The notes under the pieces were generated by a model that did not search any database, was not told the origin of the DNA, and worked only from the letters and a program-made list of their open reading frames with translations. A stretch of 17,697 bases of DNA from DASPPM01 sp035604475 (lineage in GTDB: Bacteria > Pseudomonadota > Alphaproteobacteria > JACZXZ01): assembly GCA_035604475.1 (NCBI GenBank), contig DATNIJ010000282.1, forward strand, positions 1-17,697, read 5' to 3'. This document shows positions 15,031-17,697 of the stretch, one piece after another (position 1 is the first letter of the stretch; every line of letters starts with the position of its first letter). A program made the translations under genes and the position numbers.

Positions 15031-15754
15031 GGCCGAGAACATCAGGATGGCCTTCGGCGGCTTCCTCGCCGTCGCGGACGCCGGCCTCGAGGTGGCGGAG
15101 GGCGAGATCGTCGGCCTCATCGGCCCGAACGGCGCCGGCAAGTCGACCTTCTTCAATTGCCTCGCGGGCGACCTCAAGCCGAGCGCGGGGCGCGTGCTGT
15201 TCGAGGAGACCGACATCACCGAAGCCTCGCCCGAGGCCCATGCAGCGCTCGGCATCGGCCGCACTTTCCAGGTGCCGGCGACCTTCGAGGAGATGACCAT
15301 CCTCGAGAATGTGATGGTCGGCGCCTTCCTCAGGCACCCGCGCGAGAAAGAGGCGCGCGAGGCGGCGCGGCGCGCCCTCGCGCTCACCGGGCTCGATCGC
15401 TTGGCCGAGCACAAGGCGAAGAGCCTGGGCACGCCGGGGCGCAAGCGCCTCGGGATCGCGCGCGTGATGGCGACCGAGCCGCGCCTGGTCCTGCTCGACG
15501 AGGCCCTTGCCGGTCTCAACCCCGCCGAGATCCGGCAGGCGATCGAGCTGGTGCGCGTGATTCACCGCTCGGGCGTCACGCTCGTCATCGTCGAGCATAT
15601 CATGGAGGTGATTCTCACCCTTGCCGAGCGCATCGTCGTGTTCAACGAGGGCCGCGTCATCGCAGAGGGAAAGCCCAGGGAGATCGTCAACGATCCGGCC
15701 GTGATCGACGCTTATCTCGGGCGCTCCCACGCGCGGCGCGCGCACCAGCCATGA
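15020..15754 (+). CDS. livG: ABC transporter ATPase (LivG-like) with altered signature motif
   Basis: This 244-residue ATPase of the LivG type powers the importer. Walker A GPNGAGKST lies at residues 35-43, the Q-loop is in RTFQVPATF, Walker B ends in LVLLDEALAGLNP (Asp160, Glu161), and the switch His is in VIVEHIMEV. The ABC signature, usually LSGGQ or LPYGQQRRLE in this family, reads LGTPGRKRLGIAR (136-148). Other LivG members from alphaproteobacteria carry an AGRKRLE variant (recalled, not searched), so it may be a functional subgroup. The frame is open from a TTG at 14999, but the ATG at 15020 gives the normal N-terminus, is preceded by a GTGAGG-like ribosome-binding site, and overlaps the LivM stop. 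The ATGA at 15751 couples it to the next ATPase. Confidence 0.93.
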   Translation: MLLRAENIRMAFGGFLAVADAGLEVAEGEIVGLIGPNGAGKSTFFNCLAGDLKPSAGRVLFEETDITEASPEAHAALGIGRTFQVPATFEEMTILENVMVGAFLRHPREKEAREAARRALALTGLDRLAEHKAKSLGTPGRKRLGIARVMATEPRLVLLDEALAGLNPAEIRQAIELVRVIHRSGVTLVIVEHIMEVILTLAERIVVFNEGRVIAEGKPREIVNDPAVIDAYLGRSHARRAHQP

Positions 15755-16482
15755 CGGCTGCGATGGATATGCTCAAGGTCGAGCATCTCGAGGTGCGCTA
15801 CGGCGATCTCGTGGGCGTCGCCGACGTCTCGCTCGAGGTGAGGCCGGGCACGATCGTGGCCCTTCTCGGCTCGAACGGTGCGGGCAAGACCACGACGCTC
15901 AACGCGATCGCGGGGCTGGCAACGGCGAGCAAGGGGCGCATCGAGTGGCGCCAAGAGAGCATCTCGCCGCTGCCCGCCCATGCCATCGTGCGCAAGGGCC
16001 TGGCACTTTCTCCGGAGGGCTGGCGCCTCTTTACGAGCCAGACGGTCGAGCAGAACCTGCGGCTCGGTACCACGCCGCTCGCCGTGAAAAGCAGGGCGCC
16101 GGCACTCCTCGAGCGCGTCTACACGCTCTTCCCGCGGCTCAAGGAGCGCCGCGCGCAGCGCGCCGGCACGCTTTCCGGCGGGGAGCGCCAGATGCTGGCC
16201 CTAGGACGTGCGCTCATGAGCGAGCCCAAGCTCCTCCTCCTCGACGAGCCGAGCCTGGGCCTCGCCCCCTCCCTCGTCGAGGCCCTCTACGAGACGCTGG
16301 TGCGGCTCCACGACGAGGGCTTGACCCTCCTTCTCGCCGAGCAATCGATCCACTTGGCCCTCGAGGTCGCGGATTTCGCCTATGTGCTGCAGACCGGGCG
16401 CACCGTCCTCGCCGGGCCGGCCGACGAACTCGCCAAGGACCCTCAGGTGCAGCGCATTTATTTGGGCGTCGGCGAGGAATAG
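15751..16482 (+). CDS. livF: ABC transporter ATPase (LivF-like)
   Basis: This 243-residue second ATPase completes the Liv-type importer. Walker A GSNGAGKTT lies at residues 40-48, the canonical signature LSGGERQ at 140-146, and Walker B LLLLDEPSLGL at 160-170. The switch His expected after the D-loop is replaced: LLAEQSIHLAL reads Gln where many ABC ATPases have His, which is usual for LivF proteins (recalled). The ATG at 15751 overlaps the TGA stop of the LivG-like gene (ATGA), so translation is coupled. The pair is asymmetric: this subunit has a normal signature, whereas its partner does not. It is the last gene of the transport operon; the next gene starts 112 bases on. Confidence 0.95.
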   Translation: MTAAMDMLKVEHLEVRYGDLVGVADVSLEVRPGTIVALLGSNGAGKTTTLNAIAGLATASKGRIEWRQESISPLPAHAIVRKGLALSPEGWRLFTSQTVEQNLRLGTTPLAVKSRAPALLERVYTLFPRLKERRAQRAGTLSGGERQMLALGRALMSEPKLLLLDEPSLGLAPSLVEALYETLVRLHDEGLTLLLAEQSIHLALEVADFAYVLQTGRTVLAGPADELAKDPQVQRIYLGVGEE

Positions 16483-16532
16483 GTTGTCGATTCCCGGAGT
16501 CATGCGTGCGTACGGGCGGCAGAGATGGGCGG

Positions 16533-16561
16533 TTGACGCTTAACTCCTTTGCCCTTAGCGT
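16533..16561 (+). promoter_or_regulatory. Candidate promoter before the Rieske ferredoxin
   Basis: TTGACG at 16533-16538 and TAGCGT at 16556-16561 are 17 bases apart, with the predicted start about 25 bases before the ferredoxin ATG. The -35 is near consensus and the -10 is weak. Its position in the only sizeable gap after the importer operon supports a separate transcription unit. Confidence 0.35.
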
Positions 16562-16594
16562 TCCGCTCCCGCGCGCAAGGGGAGGAGCAGCGAG

Positions 16595-16909
16595 ATGGCT
16601 TGGCACGTGGCGGCGAGGGTGGACGAGGTCCCCGAGAACGAGGTCATCGGCGTCGTCGTCGACGGCGAGCCGGTGGCAATCTACAAGCTCGGCGGCGTGC
16701 TCTATGCCACCAGCAACGTCTGCACCCACGAGTACGCCCTCCTTTCCGACGGCTACGTCGAGGGCGACTGCATCGAGTGCCCGCTGCACCAGGCGCGCTT
16801 CCATATCGCGACCGGCGAGGTGCGCGCGGCACCTGCGGCCGAGCCGATCAAGACCTTCCCGGTCAAGAGCGAGGGCGGCCAAATCCTCATCGAGCTGCCC
16901 GAGGTCTGA
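16595..16909 (+). CDS. Rieske [2Fe-2S] ferredoxin (oxygenase electron-transfer component)
   Basis: This 104-residue cytoplasmic Rieske ferredoxin is of the biphenyl/naphthalene dioxygenase type. The cluster ligands are clear: Cys43-Thr-His45 (VCTHEYALL) and Cys62-Pro-Leu-His65 (ECPLHQARF), with 16 residues between the two pairs. The following FHIATGEVRAAPAAEPIKTFPV is the usual C-terminal sheet. An additional Cys59 lies near the second ligand pair. It would pass single electrons from a flavin reductase to a terminal Rieske oxygenase. A strong ribosome-binding site, AGGGGAGGAG, precedes the ATG. The reductase gene follows on the same strand after 202 bases. No oxygenase alpha subunit is seen in the window, so the substrate of the system is unknown. 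Confidence 0.95.
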   Translation: MAWHVAARVDEVPENEVIGVVVDGEPVAIYKLGGVLYATSNVCTHEYALLSDGYVEGDCIECPLHQARFHIATGEVRAAPAAEPIKTFPVKSEGGQILIELPEV

Positions 16910-16952
16910 GACGCTGGCTCGAAATGCTGCGTTGTATTTCAATTGGGGCACT

Positions 16953-17034
16953 CGTCACCCCGGCGAAAGCCGGGGTCCATGTCTGAAGCCAGGCACGGGC
17001 CCAACCATGGATTCCCGCTTTCGCGGGAATGACG
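16953..17034. repeat. Inverted REP pair (BIME-like)
   Basis: Unit 1 has CCCCGGC, a GAAA loop and GCCGGGG (16958-16975). Unit 2 lies in inverse orientation with ATTCCCGC, TTTC and GCGGGAAT (17011-17030). Read from opposite strands, both start with CGTCA, carry a hairpin with a GCGAAAGC centre, and end in TCCATG, so they are one family placed head to head. A third unit is at 1609-1631. The pair occupies the middle of the gap between the ferredoxin and the reductase. It can form a long cruciform or a message-stabilising hairpin. Confidence 0.8.
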
Positions 17035-17111
17035 GCGGAGGGTGGTGATCCATTGGAAAGAGCGCATTTATTTTCGGGCCAACCAATGAGCGGCGGTCCG
17101 GCCGGCATGCC

Positions 17112-17697
17112 ATGACCGCGGCGGCGACATTCGTCATCGTCGGCGCCGGTCAAGCGGGCGGGCGGGCGGCCGAGGCGATGCGCGCGGCCGGTTTCGCCGG
17201 CCGCGTCGTTCTCATCGGCGAGGAGCCCGCACTCCCTTACGAGCGTCCACCCCTTTCCAAGGCCGTGCTCACCGGCGACAAGCCGGCGAGCACGACCGAG
17301 CTGCTCCCGCCAGGCTTTTATGCGCAAAAAGGGATCGAGGTCCTGACCGGCACGCGCGTGGAAGCGATCGACGCGGCGGCGCGCACGGTCAGGCTCTCGA
17401 CCGGACGAACGCTCGGCTTCACCAAGCTGCTGCTGACCACCGGCGGGCGCGTGCGCACCCTCCCCTTCGCCTTGCCAGGCATGCCCGGCATCTTCTATTT
17501 GCGCACGCTTGCCGAGTCCTTGGCGCTCGGCGCAGCTCTCAAGGAGGCCAGGCGCATCGCCGTGATCGGCGGCGGCTTCCTCGGCCTCGAGGTGGCGGCG
17601 AGTGCGAGCAAGCTCGGCCTCGCCGTCACCCTCCTCGAGCTCAAGCCCCATCTTCTCGATCGCGCGATGGCGCCGGAGATCGCGCATTTCATCGCCG
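17112..17697 (+). CDS. FAD-dependent ferredoxin reductase, N-terminal part (3' truncated)
   Basis: Reading from the ATG at 17112 gives 195 codons with no stop before the window edge. The N-terminal FAD-binding site is FVIVGAGQAGGRAAEAMR (residues 7-24). ERPPLSKAVLTG follows, a hallmark of rubredoxin/putidaredoxin-type reductases. A second Rossmann motif for NAD(P)H, IAVIGGGFLGLEVAASA, begins near residue 154 and runs into VTLLELKPHLLDRAMAPE. It would take electrons from NAD(P)H through FAD to the Rieske ferredoxin encoded just upstream. No other in-frame ATG, GTG or TTG lies between the preceding in-frame stop at 17046 and this ATG. The ribosome-binding site is poor. The C-terminal dimer/FAD domain lies beyond the window. 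The large reading frame on the opposite strand here is a shadow. Confidence 0.93.
   Translation, partial: MTAAATFVIVGAGQAGGRAAEAMRAAGFAGRVVLIGEEPALPYERPPLSKAVLTGDKPASTTELLPPGFYAQKGIEVLTGTRVEAIDAAARTVRLSTGRTLGFTKLLLTTGGRVRTLPFALPGMPGIFYLRTLAESLALGAALKEARRIAVIGGGFLGLEVAASASKLGLAVTLLELKPHLLDRAMAPEIAHFIA

Noticed and set aside
17086..17115. Nine-codon frame (MSGGPAGMP) whose stop overlaps the reductase ATG
   Set aside because: The ATGA overlap could mean translational coupling, but there is no ribosome-binding site and so short a frame is easily due to chance.
16887..17687. A 266-codon open frame on the - strand opposite the reductase
   Set aside because: It includes the translated REP sequence (VIPAKAGIHG type), a classic false-gene sign, and the + strand has an unambiguous flavoprotein reading.

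Overview
The window is GC-rich and densely coding. It most resembles an alphaproteobacterium of the Rhodospirillales/Hyphomicrobiales kind. This is inferred from codon use, short intergenic hairpins of the REP type (GGCGAAAGCC cores and CCCTCTCCCGC arms) and a gene mix of family III CoA-transferases, Liv-type ABC importers and hydantoinase pairs. No RNA gene, CRISPR array or transposase was seen. Eighteen protein genes are called, two of them cut by the window edges.

Left part (1-3557), all on the + strand: the tail of a medium-chain alcohol dehydrogenase, an acyl-CoA dehydrogenase, a 324-base spacer holding a compound inverted repeat, a single-domain cupin, and a family III CoA-transferase. 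The CoA-transferase and dehydrogenase look like parts of an organic-acid degradation set that activates and then oxidises an acyl-CoA; the substrate is not evident. A hairpin at 3532-3557 ends this run against the converging DoxX gene.

Middle part (3566-5758), on the - strand: formate-tetrahydrofolate ligase (fhs) followed by a DoxX membrane protein. The 84-base gap between them holds a foldable element with an 11-bp perfect closing stem directly beside the DoxX ribosome-binding site.

Right part (6033-16482), on the + strand and divergent from fhs: a class I methyltransferase, a divergent arginase/agmatinase-family protein lacking two usual histidines, a hydantoinase/oxoprolinase A and B pair, and a complete Liv-type importer (binding protein, two permeases, two ATPases). 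Read together, this suggests uptake of a small nitrogen-containing solute and its ATP-dependent ring or amide opening in the cytoplasm. The ureohydrolase homologue would act on the same or a related compound. This is the most interesting part of the window, and its substrate is unknown.

Right end (16595-17697): a Rieske [2Fe-2S] ferredoxin and the N-terminal part of an FAD-dependent ferredoxin reductase, separated by an inverted REP pair. They form the electron-transfer chain of an oxygenase whose terminal component is not in the window.
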